From NCBI GenBank assembly GCA_030770545.1, contig CM061091.1, positions 5,587,501 to 5,651,500 of the forward strand: a stretch of DNA of 64,000 nt, given 5' to 3'. The stretch is from Macropodus opercularis (lineage: Eukaryota; Chordata; Actinopteri; Anabantiformes; Osphronemidae). The notes beneath the pieces are model-generated. The model saw nothing but the letters and a program-made list of their open reading frames with translations, ran no database searches and was not told the DNA's origin. Position numbers and translations under genes: made by a program. Within the stretch, counting starts at the first letter, position 1. Each line of letters starts with the position of its first letter. Below, in pieces: positions 35,360-46,947 of the stretch.

Positions 35360-37859
35360 ACATTCATTTGGGAATAAAGTTTGAGGCACACAATCAAAAT
35401 GTAAAACTACTGGTTTAAGAATGGAAGAATGTTAAAGGTACCCTACACCTTTTTACTTTAACTCCCTCAACTCACCATCAATTTTGCTGTTTTATAGAAC
35501 AGTTGATTGCGGATTTGTCTAATTTAGAGAAAACTTTAGAACTACTCAGTTTGGGCAGCAGTGGCCAGAGCATTTAGTTTTGAATTACTGTGATCATGAG
35601 GCATGGATTCATGGATTTCCACTCCCATTTATTTTGCTGATGGCTGTGACCAGTGTTCATCTCCCTGCAGTCTGTGGCCTTCTCTAGACTCTGGTTCAGC
35701 ACTTCAACTTTCATGCCCTCAGGGCTGTAATCATCTGTGGCACCATCTACTTATCACAAAGTGCAGTTTGGATTACCCTACCCTGTTTAATGGCAAGCTT
35801 TAATATGGTACCGTATATGACGAATATCGTAATCCACAACACAAGCGGCGCGACTCATTGTGTCCCCTCACAGAGAGCTGCCTTGGTGATTTCACCCAAA
35901 CAACCTCCCTCCTGCTATCGGGTGTTCTATTGGAGCACACAGTAGAAATCGTTCTGGGAAATATGACCAAAATGAAAAAAACAAGACCATAAAAAGCAAA
36001 TAAGGTGAATGCATATTATCCTTTAACACTGAGGTTCTTCTTCGTAAAACACGCAGTGTTGGCAGCATGCTGATTTGTACGACAGCGTATTCTGGCGAAT
36101 TTTAAAGCCAATGCAATCAGTCATCAATAACCAACATAAGTCGATATGTGCGCTTTATTTTGGGGTTTCTAAGCAATAAATAGAGTCATCACACGCAGCC
36201 AGGGCAGGCATATAATTTGCTGTAAACTTCAAACTGACTGGAATAATGGGACGGCGTGTCAGTCATTGTATTTTCTCATTTCAGTCCACAGCTTCAGTCG
36301 GGAAGCTCCTGGGACAAAGAAGGACTTACTTTAGGCTTAGAGGGGGTGGACACACTCAGTGCAAGGCCTGTGCAATACAAATCAATCTAATAGAGAACCT
36401 GCAACGAACAGTACGTTTGTGAACGTGACTAGTTTATAGTTTACTAGTTCTCAAGCAGATGTGTGTCCTCACATGCCTTGAAAAACAAAAAAAACAAATG
36501 AATGCTTATCTTTTCTGTCAGGTAATCTAAGACCCACACATATGCTCCCTCTCAATTCTTCCTCTATCTTTACACTTAACTGACTTAATTCTGTGCTTCA
36601 GACGACCGGGTGTTTGTAATTTAGAGTCACTCTGTTGGTGCTTGTATTTCATGTTGCTCTGGATAAGAGCTAAACATCTGACATGAATAATGTAGATGAA
36701 AGGAATTTGAAGCAGAAACATGGCTCCGAAAATGTGCCTCTATGCTTGAGAGTCTCCTGAATTGGTATCAGTACTGCACGAAAAGGACTGTGGATGGATT
36801 CACTAATTTCAACTTCGGGCATCTCAGCACTTAATTAAGTTCATTTTACTAACTAATTAACTACATTTTGACTAGGAGTGAGCAGCTCCACTGGATTTTT
36901 TAGGCCACTATTTTTCCAACTTCCCTAACCACCTTAACGACGGCTCTCTGATTTTGGATCGTGCAGTTCAACAAGCTCTTTAAAACGAAAGAGCTCTTAT
37001 CAGATACTATCCGTGTGCTCTTTATGAAAGAGAGCAACAATGCCGCATTGTACATTTCTCCCTGTGATCAGAGTATTCACATCGCTCATCATTTCCAGTT
37101 CAACAATGAGACTGCTGCCCTGCCTCTGATGGCCTGACACCATTGCACAGTAAACCAGCACATTGTTACATCTCTCTACTCCTCTCTAATTCACACCATT
37201 TGAATGGTTTTGTAGAGGAATAAATGTTTTACATGTCTGTGGTTCGAAACCTCACATGCTTGATGGAAATAGTTATATTTGGCAGAGACTTTTGGACAGA
37301 CCGGTTTAGCAAAGCGGCAAACTTCAAATACATATTTAAGCAAAGCTTTCAGCTCCACGCTAGCTTTTAACCTGAATTCCTTACAATTTCATGCTTTATA
37401 AATTTGACTACAACATTTGGTAGAAAGCAGATAATGCCCTCACTCGTTACACGTTCAGCATATTTCCCACTTGCATCTATCAGAAAGCACATTGCTCACT
37501 GAAAAGAACCCGCTAACTGACAGTGACAGAAAATGTGCAGCGCACCAACGTACTGTACAGCAAAGACAAAACAACAACGGCAAGAAAACATACTTGTCAA
37601 CAAGGTGACATGACCAGTGGCATTCCATTTAATTCAACACCGTCCCATGAGCTGCAGGCAGCTGCTGCCAGAATGGACGATCTTCTGGGGTGCTAAGAAG
37701 CGTGTGGGCACTATATTAACAGAGAGAGGGCTCCTGCCTGATGGAATATTGATAAAATGTTTTTTGTTTGCTGCACATTGCTCGGAGAGTTGACGGCTCA
37801 CTGCACTAAATCATAAAGCCCACTTGGGCGTACTGCCGAGTCAATAACCAGTTCTTTTT
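35360..37859. other. Non-coding stretch with enhancer-like segments
   Basis: No gene is recognised. 35830-36330 and 36780-37200 are repeat-free and rich in TTAATTAA/TAATTAAC-type cores. An isolated tRNA B-box-like GGTTCGAAACC near 37242 has no accompanying tRNA fold. Confidence 0.4.
36780..37200. promoter_or_regulatory. Candidate conserved non-coding segment
   Basis: It contains CTTAATTAAG, ACTAATTAACTAC and an 8-bp stem around AGCTCTTT/AAAGAGCT, within repeat-free mixed-composition DNA. Enhancer function is inferred from texture only. Confidence 0.2.
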
Positions 37860-38576
37860 CTATTCTGGGAATGCACTCAGTTTCTGGGAGGTCGTCCACT
37901 GGAGCAACACTGGTGTTGAAAGACTAACAGCAACTCTCGGAGCAATTCTGCTCTGTGGTACACTGTGTACTGTGCTGTAAAGGTTTTTTTTTCCCGTCAT
38001 AGCCTCACATAGCCCTGTTAACTTCTGAAACTGTTTGTTGTAGAGAGTAGGTACAGAAAATGAGCTAAACCCACTGTCTAATGTCTTTTTGGTTTCCCCA
38101 ATGCTCCTGCACCTGCGCTGCCTGCCACCAGGACAATCCCCATGAACGTTGCTGTACTCGCTAAATGAAGTGATCCCGGCTCTGACATTTGCTGTCATAC
38201 GCATTCTCAGGCCCTGAAAGACACATACGCATATCAGAAAAAGCTGCAGATAGTCTCTCGCAAAACTCACTGATTTGACAGTTATTGTAAACGCTTGTGG
38301 TTCTCTGTCAGAGCTAGTGACATGTATCTTCGATGTGAATGAAATGTTTTTCCTCTGCATAGTGACAGGTGGGTCGAGCAGGCTGGAGCTCTGGCAGGTT
38401 GTGCACCAGCAGCAGCAACAGCAGCGGCGGTGGCAGCGAAGAGCAGGAGACGGCCTGCCAGGGGAGGCGATGGTGCCAAGAGAAGCTGTATCATTACAAA
38501 GCCGCTCTTTACACAATAAATTATACAGTACCTCTTGAAAACCTAACTCTGAAGTTACACGAGTTAGAGGATACAT
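37860..38576 (-). CDS. Unrecognised 238-codon open frame, possibly containing an exon
   Basis: This is by far the longest open frame in the window. Assuming about 41% GC, I estimate well under 0.1 such frames by chance, although the GC-rich CAG stretch inside it lowers the local stop frequency. The first third is Cys-rich, from the antisense CAG repeat (CHRRCCCCCWC), and looks artefactual. From 38213, after a good minus-strand acceptor (TATGTGTCTTTCAG), it reads GLRMRMTANVRAGITSFSEY and onward, without low complexity. No domain is recognised. It may be a real exon on the same strand as the left-edge gene, a lncRNA or chance. Confidence 0.22.
   Translation of the reverse strand: MYPLTRVTSELGFQEVLYNLLCKERLCNDTASLGTIASPGRPSPALRCHRRCCCCCWCTTCQSSSLLDPPVTMQRKNISFTSKIHVTSSDREPQAFTITVKSVSFARDYLQLFLICVCVFQGLRMRMTANVRAGITSFSEYSNVHGDCPGGRQRRCRSIGETKKTLDSGFSSFSVPTLYNKQFQKLTGLCEAMTGKKNLYSTVHSVPQSRIAPRVAVSLSTPVLLQWTTSQKLSAFPE
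38406..38429 (+). repeat. Short CAG/CGG triplet repeat
   Basis: CAGCAGCAGCAACAGCAG followed by CGGCGG. It is a small imperfect triplet tract in the most GC-rich patch of the window. Frames on both strands are open through it for this reason. Confidence 0.8.
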
Positions 38577-39189
38577 TTAGTTCAGAAAGCTCTTATTGCC
38601 TGATCTAATACTTTGAGAAGAATCTCTGGGGGTCCTTACGTCAGTGGTGGTGGCACGTTTGGACTGTCCTTGCTGTTATACATAGCTACATACAGCCTGA
38701 TGTATTAAAACCAATTGAAAACAGTTTGTCTGACACATTTTGATTGGTTTGTATGACAGCCATGTCAGTATAACAGAGACGTGTTTGTCTGTGCGACTGC
38801 AGACTGGATGTTGAAACAGTATCTCAGGAGGCTGAGCAGCGGTGAGGCTGTGATGTGTTTATTTATAGAGTACAATGAGCCTAATTGGTAAATTGGTCCA
38901 GTGATTGATTTGCTATCGAGTTTGGTGTCGTCTGTCTTGACTCTGCAGTGAAGGATGTCTTGAAATAGCAGGGATGACAGCAAGGAGAAAAAAAAAAAAA
39001 GAGCTGATACTTTTCCCCAGAGTGCATGATCCTAGAATTAACAGCCCAGAGTCTCCCTGAGAGTTCAGCCCACTGTAAGCAATTAAAAATAAAAATCTGT
39101 CTGTCACCAGACCGAGCTATAGCCTGCTTATGAACAGGGGCTTCTATTTCAATTTCTCGTTAGAATGTTGTTTGCTTTGTATTTCTGTT
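38577..39189. other. Non-coding stretch
   Basis: No gene is recognised. It contains an A-run (about 38988-39000) and short chance frames only. Confidence 0.4.
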
Positions 39190-40310
39190 ACCTCTGGTTT
39201 TGATTCATAGCCTCGTTCATTAGCAGATCAGGGGCCGCGTCCTCTTAGGATATAACAGCTTCAATCTACTTCTTAAAAAGGAACAACCTTTTCCTTATCT
39301 AGACTTTCATGCCCGTGTAATTAAGCGTGTTTCTCTGTCCCATTACAGTTTGCTCAGCAGCAGGAGTCGGGTCACATTTAATAACTGTATATATGTCTGT
39401 TGGTCAAAGCACTGTAATTTCTTTGTCCATTGTGTTGTTTCAACAAATTGACCAATGCCTCTCTGTGGCAGAGGACAGCACATTACAAGATTTGATAGGC
39501 ACAAATAAATCATGACTTTATGCATAACTGTATTCCACCTCATGCAGAGGAGCCAGCTCAGGGGCCTATCTGCATCCTGGCTTCAGGTTTGAAATTCAAT
39601 TACTCGCTGCCCTGGGTAGCTGCTTGCTGGAAGCAAATCACGGATCTGCGGTAGGGTTTAATGGATTTGAAATATAATTTAGCTCTGGCTTGGCTCCTTA
39701 GAGACAGGTCACCATTACCTATAACCACATTAGAGGTAATCAAAGATTCTCCTGAATTTGTTACCTCGGCTTCCAGCGAGCACCTTGAGTGCTCTATTTT
39801 TTCTCATCTTGAATGCGTTTAAAGGGCGTGTGTTAAACAGGCATAAATCATGGATTTAATGTCCATTTATTGGGAAAGACATCTACTGTAACTGATGCAG
39901 AGTCTTTTCTTTGTCCCAAAGTACAGTGAGAGAAATCAGTGACTGTATAAAGGAGCATAATAATTAATAGAAGCCTTTTTACTGTATAAGTTTCTATGTT
40001 TCAAAGACTTACAAGCTATTGAGTGAGGCTCATGTTACCTGCTGCTCCTTTGCTCTAATTGCAGATAGTGGCTTATTGCTTGGCCTTTCTTCCCAAGGAA
40101 CCTTTTTTTCAATAGACAGAGCCTCCCCATCCTCAGACACCTGTTATTAATTCGCTCCTGTTTAATCAGAGACCTGGGAGGCAGCAGCCGCTCCTCTGGC
40201 TGTGAGGATGAAAAATGAATTGCCAGGGTAGAAAAATGGACTCAAATTTATCCTCTCCTGGAATTTGTGTTCACATCCATGCATTGTTCTTCACGGATTA
40301 TGGATGGCAA
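39190..40310. promoter_or_regulatory. Candidate cluster of conserved non-coding elements
   Basis: A kilobase of repeat-free sequence with dense developmental-type motifs: TTCATTAGCAGATCAG, AGGTAATCAAAGATT (a TCF-like CAAAG core), CATAAATCATGG, GTTATTAATTCGC, GAAAAATGAATTGCC and CATGCATTG. Of the whole window this block looks most like a vertebrate enhancer cluster. Conservation itself cannot be seen here. Confidence 0.28.
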
Positions 40311-40379
40311 GGGGGAGATCTAGAAGGCGCAGCACAGAATTCCAATAAATAGTTAATGTTGCAAAAAGTCACCCATTAC

Positions 40380-40433
40380 ATGGAGCTTCTTGCTACTCTG
40401 GTGCTTTGGAAATGGATAACAGCAGCTAACGTG
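40380..40433 (+). other. Candidate first coding exon with signal-peptide-like reading
   Basis: An ATG opens MELLATLVLWKWITAANV and reaches a good donor (AACGTG followed by GTAAGAAA) at 40434. The hydrophobic core with small residues near the end resembles a cleavable signal peptide ending at an exon boundary, a common layout for secreted proteins. No promoter or following exon could be identified, the ATG context (TTACATGG) is not strong, and the reading could be chance. Confidence 0.15.
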
Positions 40434-40439
40434 GTAAGA

Positions 40440-43400
40440 AAAAATCAATTTAGCAATGAAAAATCTAAACCAAATGAATGTATGGGTAAACCTTTTCACA
40501 TAAGCCATTTCACATATAAACAAGACAGGATCTGGTTTTTAAATCTCTTTGCTCTGCTGACTTTCTTCCATCTGTGAAGCCACCTGGAAATGTCACTGTC
40601 ACCATCTCTCAGACAAATACAAATCCCCCCACTCATCCATCGTGGAACATATGAGGATACGAACTTCTCATGTTTAGACCTACTGCACCTTTAGGATCCA
40701 AGCCATGAAAGAACAGTTTTACATCGAAATAATTTGACCTATGTTGAACGATAAAACATTATGTCAATCAATTATATTGCTTTACATCTTTTTTATTATA
40801 TATTTTTAATCCATTAGTCTTTAATATTTCTTATTAATACTACTCACGCTTATAAATATGCATAAAGACAGGACACGCGAAGCCTGAGCCTCTCACATGC
40901 AAGCGGAGGAAAACTTCCAGTACGTGGAATGTGAAAGTTTTCTGGGGTGTATTCACTCAGCGTTGCGTCATCAAAAGGAAGCTGTTACCTCCTAAGCCCT
41001 TGCATGGTTGCTCTTTTAAGCGTCTGGGACGGGAAAAGCATGTTTTTCTCTTTTCAACTGTTCAATATAGGACAGAAAGGGGGTGACCTTGCCAAGCTAC
41101 AGTAGCTGTTGTGATAGGTTGGCTGCAGTCTTAGAGCTACTCCCCGTGTACCTCCTGCTACAACGCTAGATGAGATTAGCGAAATGATTTTAGTTACAGT
41201 GGGAGTTTTAAAAAATGGTTTGTTTTTCCCACCTTTTTAAATGAACACCTAAAATGGGTCTCATATGTCTCCCACACTGTCGTTCTACATGACAGTATAA
41301 CAGAATGACACCATTTGCTTATTTGCTTTCATGTTGTTTTCCTTTTATATTACAGCAGACAATTCATTTTAAGCACCCATGTGTCTAGTGAAGAACAATA
41401 GAAATATATTAAAAAAAACGCTCATCCAATGCCAAAACATCACTGGTGAAGAATCAGCGACATACTGTCTATTTTCAAAGTCTCACATTTGATCAGAATT
41501 GTCCTTCAAAGCTTTTTTTCTGCTGGAATGGGATGTCAGCAGCTGTCAAAAGATTACACCAGCATCCCTTTATTTTACAACAGAAAACTCACAAATCGAG
41601 AAGTTCTACAAAGACAAGATATCCGTGGTTTGGGAATATTGACATCACGCTGTCTGCCACCTCAGCTTTCAAGAGCACTGCTGATTTCAAAGTAAACGAC
41701 TGTGGTGCTGAAAGATTTTGCTGTTATGTCTGGTTTCAAAGGGAAAAGAAAGGAAAAAATAGTCAGAAAATTATTTCAGCTTTTTTGACTAGCGTTTATA
41801 GACAAATTATGAAACCCTGGTCTTAAACTCGTGTGTCTCGTTGCCTTGTTTGTGCTATTAAATGCCTGGTACCACATGCACTCATGAATAACGAAATGAC
41901 CATTTAAATAGATAAAACAAGAATTCTACATGGATCGCGCTGTCTTAGCATAAAACAGTCGCTTTCAAAGAGCCCACTCTTTTCTGTTTTATCCGGCTTA
42001 CTTACTGACACTGTAACACATCCAGCTGGCTGCACTGAGCTGAATTTCTCTGGTTCCAGTTGTCATTCAAAGTCCTTGCTTGCACAAGTCATTGCATTGA
42101 TTTGCTTGAGGACAGACTGCTGTCCAGGATTTATGCACATAATGCACATATTTCAGTGAACATAAACCCTTAAGAGGGTTAAGGCGTTTATTTTAAGTAA
42201 CTGATACGGAGAAAGATTTTAGCAGCACTGCAGACCAATAAGGCACTTTGCTTCCTAAGTTGCACCAAGCAACCGACATAGATTTGTATTTCAAAATCAA
42301 AAGCTGACACGTCACTGTCTGTCTGCCCCTCTTCTGGTACAAAAGTCATGGAGAATTGAATTTCTCTCCTCAGAGCTATCAGCCTTTGATGCAACACTGC
42401 GGGGGGAAGAGTCAGTGATCAGGTGTGAGAATGTAACAAGACCCCTTAGATGCTACAAGTCTTTAAGGGTCTTAAAGGTCATTCCTCAATTTGAGTCTTT
42501 CCAGACAAACCCAGCCGCCTGCTGTAGCCTGGAAGCCCTCATTTGACCAAACTATCGTCATTTTCAGTATAAAACAGCAGCTAATGGTAAAAACATCTAT
42601 AATTAATTGATTCTTCTTCTTAAGTGTTAAGTCATATTTATGTGTCTTGCTTGAACAAGATCACATGCAGGAACAAAACGAAGCTTGACTCATTTTAATG
42701 AGACCAAAGGTCCTGATGGAACCTCATTTAACGAGCCTTATCCAAGAACACAAATATTTGATGGCGTGAGGATGTTAAAAAAAATAAATAAATAAAAGAG
42801 AGAAATGTGCTAAGGGTAGGATGATGACGAGCGTGGGATGATCGGCAACTTCAAAGCCAACCGTTCCATCACAGCCATCTATAGTGTGCAGAAGCAGCCC
42901 ACGGTTAGGTGGTAATCAGGCTGCTTTGTGCTGTCTCTATCCAGGTTGGTGGATAATCACAATGGGCCAGTGGGCTGGTGAGTAAAGCCTGTGTGGTTGT
43001 CTATCCTCCAGCTATTTGATCACTGTAGGAGGATAACGCCGCAGAAAAACGATTCAATGCACCATAGGCTATAATGAAACAGATAAAATGAGGACTGACA
43101 AGTGTCTAAAATTCTGAGATTTGTAGGAAGGTCTGCAACAGGGTCATATAAACACTGAAGACAAATCAGTACCACCTTTGAGTAGCATGGAGTAGAAATT
43201 GAGATAATCACTCAGTCGCTCGGTGATCACTTGGCTTTTGTATGTGCAGAAGATCAGTAGAGTCAGTAAATCCATGAGAGACAGAGAGCAAGGAAAAAAG
43301 GGACAAACAGATCTGAGGCCAAGCCAGTGTGAGTGACACATTTCAGACACAGAGCTTGTAATCCATTGAGCTGCCATGGTTTTACAGAGCCACCGCCTCA

Positions 43401-46400
43401 GCCAGCACTGTTACTCCATCGCAAAGAATGGCTGGAGGCATGAGATCCAAAAATGGTAATAGACTCTCAGAAGCCTGGTAGATTGAAGCAATTTATACTA
43501 CACTTGATTTATGTGATAACGCCATGCTGATGGATCGCAGGGTAGGGGGAGTGAAAAGAAAGAAAAGAGAAGAGAATGAGCTAAATTATGCATGTAAATG
43601 AAGTAACTGGAATGGACAACTACCTCACACACAAAGAAATACAGGATGTACTTACATTAGACTGTGAATCTGGAAACATCCAGTGTCTACATTCTTACAA
43701 TTGTGGGTTAATGATAATGACCGATTTGAAATCCAGTAGATATCCAATGACAGCGTTGTTTATCATTGTCCAGTCAGCATAGCTTTAACTTGTTAGTGTC
43801 CCACATGTTGTTGTAGCTAATACAGTATATTGTAAATAGACAAGTATACGCTCCAGATAAAGCTGATAGAGAATCAAATTAAAATCGCCCTCTGCTGGAG
43901 GCATGAAAAATGACATCGACATACAAAAGTTTGAGTATTTATTTATTTACCAACTGACTGAGCTCAAAAAAAGGTGTGTACATTTTGTGTATGTATTTAT
44001 ACTTTGTTGAAAAACTACCTTAATCCACTTTCCCCCAAAATACAAAAAAATAAAGCAGAAAATGATATTGTATCACATTAAAGTTTAATGCAATCTCTTT
44101 TGGTTTGTCCTCATCAAAGCTTTCCATCGCGACTCCCACTAACTGCAAATAAATCAATTCAAAAGATTAGCTTTCATTTAAAACCTTATGAAGACACCGG
44201 CCTGTCACCAGCCATCGATCCTTCAACACAAAGAGCAACTGTACTTTCATTTCCATATGAGCCGTCTGTACTCCACACATGCCCACAAATGGAGGGACTA
44301 GCGTGTGTGTGCATCTTCTCCTCTATCTACACGCATACAGACACGGGCCTGACTGCAACCTTCCATGAGCTCGGTTCATCAATGAGGTGGGGTGGATAAG
44401 ATCAGGATTATATTCAGGTCAGGCCGTGTGGCTCTGAGTCATGGGACGCTGACCCTGATAAATCTCCACAGACTGTGAGGCAGCGTGGCTGCATTTTGCA
44501 GCAACAAGCTTGTGGTATGGGGTTCGGTTCGTGTGATAAGACTGAGCTGAGATGGGAGTCAAGCAGGCGGACCGTGCCGTCTGCCTGTCTCAGCAGAGCA
44601 GAGGCAACAAACGAGCCGGACGCCTCTCATGTGACAGAGTCATCTCCACAATACAGTGGCAGCTGATGGGTCATGCTTGTGCCCAGTGAAAATCAGAAAC
44701 AGTGCTGAACCATGCAATAAACACGCTAAGGGTGGAAGCGAGGAGCAATCATAAGAATGCTACTGTGACCGGACGCAGATAGGAGGAGGGCCGGTTCACG
44801 CTGAGACTCTGATTATCTTCTGATGTAAAGCAAACCACAAAGCAGAAAGACAGCGACTGCTTCAGCTCGCTCTGATTCTCCACAGCGTGATGGTGGCCTA
44901 ACCACACCACCACCCACTGAAATACTGCTGTAGCCGTAGCAGTTTGTGTTTATACAGTCTCATCTGCATGTGATAGGTTGTGTTTTTGTTGAAATATGTG
45001 TTATATGGCGTTGGGAAGATACGCGTGGGGCGCAGCCAAAAATGATATTAAACAAATCAGCCCGTCACAGCTGGGTGTCCTATGTTCTTCAAACTGTTGA
45101 TGACAAGTACAAAGCAGAGTAGTACAGTGTGATGCTGACGATTTGAGTTTAGTAGGGTAGAGCTGTGGGAATCCAGAACTTAGTGCAGAGTTCTCTGGAG
45201 GGATCATCTGTCTGAATTAATGAAACAGCTGCGATGGGAGGAGCACACACAGAACACACCACCCTACCGATATACTCCCTCCCACCCAGTAACAGTTTGT
45301 TTTTCCAATATGTACAGTAAACTATTAGATGCTCACTCAAAGCAACACTTGTGATCAGAAAGCCAATATGGAGCAAATAACCTTTTCACAGCTGATTAAG
45401 CCACGTTGAAGCAGTGGTCAGAATATCTCAGCTCAAACTGTCCTCTAAGCGTGTGGTGAAGACAGTCAATATTTGGCTTCCTTGTCACAGGGTTAAGAAA
45501 GATTCCAGTCAGTTCTGCTTAGCTAGAAAACTGCGAAAACATCCGACAGTGTACGAGAGCCGGGCGCTGGAGACTTGTTCGTACACAAAGTGTGTCAAAT
45601 TACAAATTACATTGATACAGTCAATGTAAAGGAAATGTCATATCGAGAGGACAACTAGGTCACTGTCCTCAAGAAAAACCTTGCAGTGCATTTGTCACAT
45701 GTTCTTGCTTTGACCACACAAGTGAATTATTTCCCTCATATAAAAAAACCTGGACTGAGCCGTTTTAAAATGTCGACCAAGAAAATTCATTTGTGTTCAT
45801 TACTTTCATGTAGAAGCTTAATAAAATGATTTACAAATCTTTTGCAACAAGCCCGAAATAGAAAACTATTCACAGAAATGTCCTCCTCCAGAAAGCCAAA
45901 TTCCTCCAGGGGAAAAACAATAGTCTTGATATCTTCAAACACATGCAAGTATGCAAGCTCTGCTGAAATGTCTTCTGCTGTGTTGCTCTGTGCACAGGGA
46001 TGTACTTTGCATATCTATTATGCACTTTTTCTGTGAACAAGCAACCTTGTGGAACTCATCCTAAATCTGCTTTTTATTCTTTGGAAATCAATATTCAGTT
46101 CATTGCCATTTTTAAATCTACCACTGACAACTGCCTACAGGCACCCAAAGCATAGTGTTCCTGTGTGAGGATCAGATTACTAATACCTGCATAACTTAAC
46201 TTTTGGAACAACTAGAAAGAGTTTGTTGATGGTACTCTGTTGTTTTTTTTTGTTTTTTTATTGCTTTCAAGTGACGCCTGTGCGAGAAAATTTCAAACTG
46301 CAGCTTTAATGAGACATTGGATTGACTTAACACGCGCCTTTAAATGGTTTTGAAGCTCCACTACTGTTGATTTCATCGCTGGTATTAACTCAAAGCGATA

Positions 46401-46607
46401 GTAGGAAAAGAAATTGTGCTTACCTGTCAGGTGCCAGCACGATCAGATGTTTATCAGGCAGCACAGAAAGTGAGAGAGGAGACACAAAGTTAGTTTTGGT
46501 TGACACATTTCAAATCACTCACGAGATAAACATAAGCAATTGCTTCATCAGTTCTTCTTTTATGTTGTTGTCAAACCACACGTGAGCGGTTGTGACACAT
46601 ATTTAAG
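40440..46607. other. Long non-coding stretch
   Basis: No gene is recognised. Open frames of 60 to 126 codons are isolated and have no splice or domain support. It holds an AAAT-type A-rich repeat (42777-42797), a GA-rich patch near 43550 and a 33-nt plus-strand splice-flanked stretch at 42945-42977. Confidence 0.45.
42777..42797 (+). repeat. (AAAT)n short tract
   Basis: An A-run followed by AATAAATAAATAAAA. Simple low-complexity sequence. Confidence 0.8.
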
Positions 46608-46660
46608 TATTGAATACATTTCTTTATTTATTTATCTATCTACATTTATCTCTTTATCTA
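46608..46660 (+). repeat. TTTA/TCTA low-complexity tract
   Basis: TTTATTTATTTATCTATCTA followed by CATTTATCTCTTTATCTAG, a degenerate tetranucleotide repeat. Confidence 0.65.
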
Positions 46661-46895
46661 GTTCTGCTTTTTATGACAATTAATGACTTAGAATCAAGCC
46701 TTAATGTAAAGATGTACAAAATGTATAATTTTTCAGATTTTACTAATACTACAAACACAAGAATGTGCAATACTGTTAAGTACTATGTAGTGCTCTGTGC
46801 TACTGTATACTGTATGTCAATATATACATCGCAGTATGGCCAGTCAAGACATGTATGAGGATACATGTGTTTCTAATGCTTGCCTACTTAGTCGT

Positions 46896-46902
46896 TGTGT
46901 GT

Positions 46903-46943
<41 letters not shown>

Positions 46944-46947
46944 TGTG
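46896..46947 (+). repeat. (TG)n microsatellite
   Basis: About 52 bp of GT repeats with two interruptions (GGG and TATG). This is the longest clean dinucleotide repeat in the window and is likely polymorphic. Confidence 0.93.

Noticed and set aside
37231..37260. tRNA B-box-like GGTTCGAAACC
   Set aside because: No A-box at the right distance, no acceptor stem and no cloverleaf could be drawn; an isolated motif.
41446..41826. 126-codon plus-strand frame
   Set aside because: No domain, no splice support; within the chance range.
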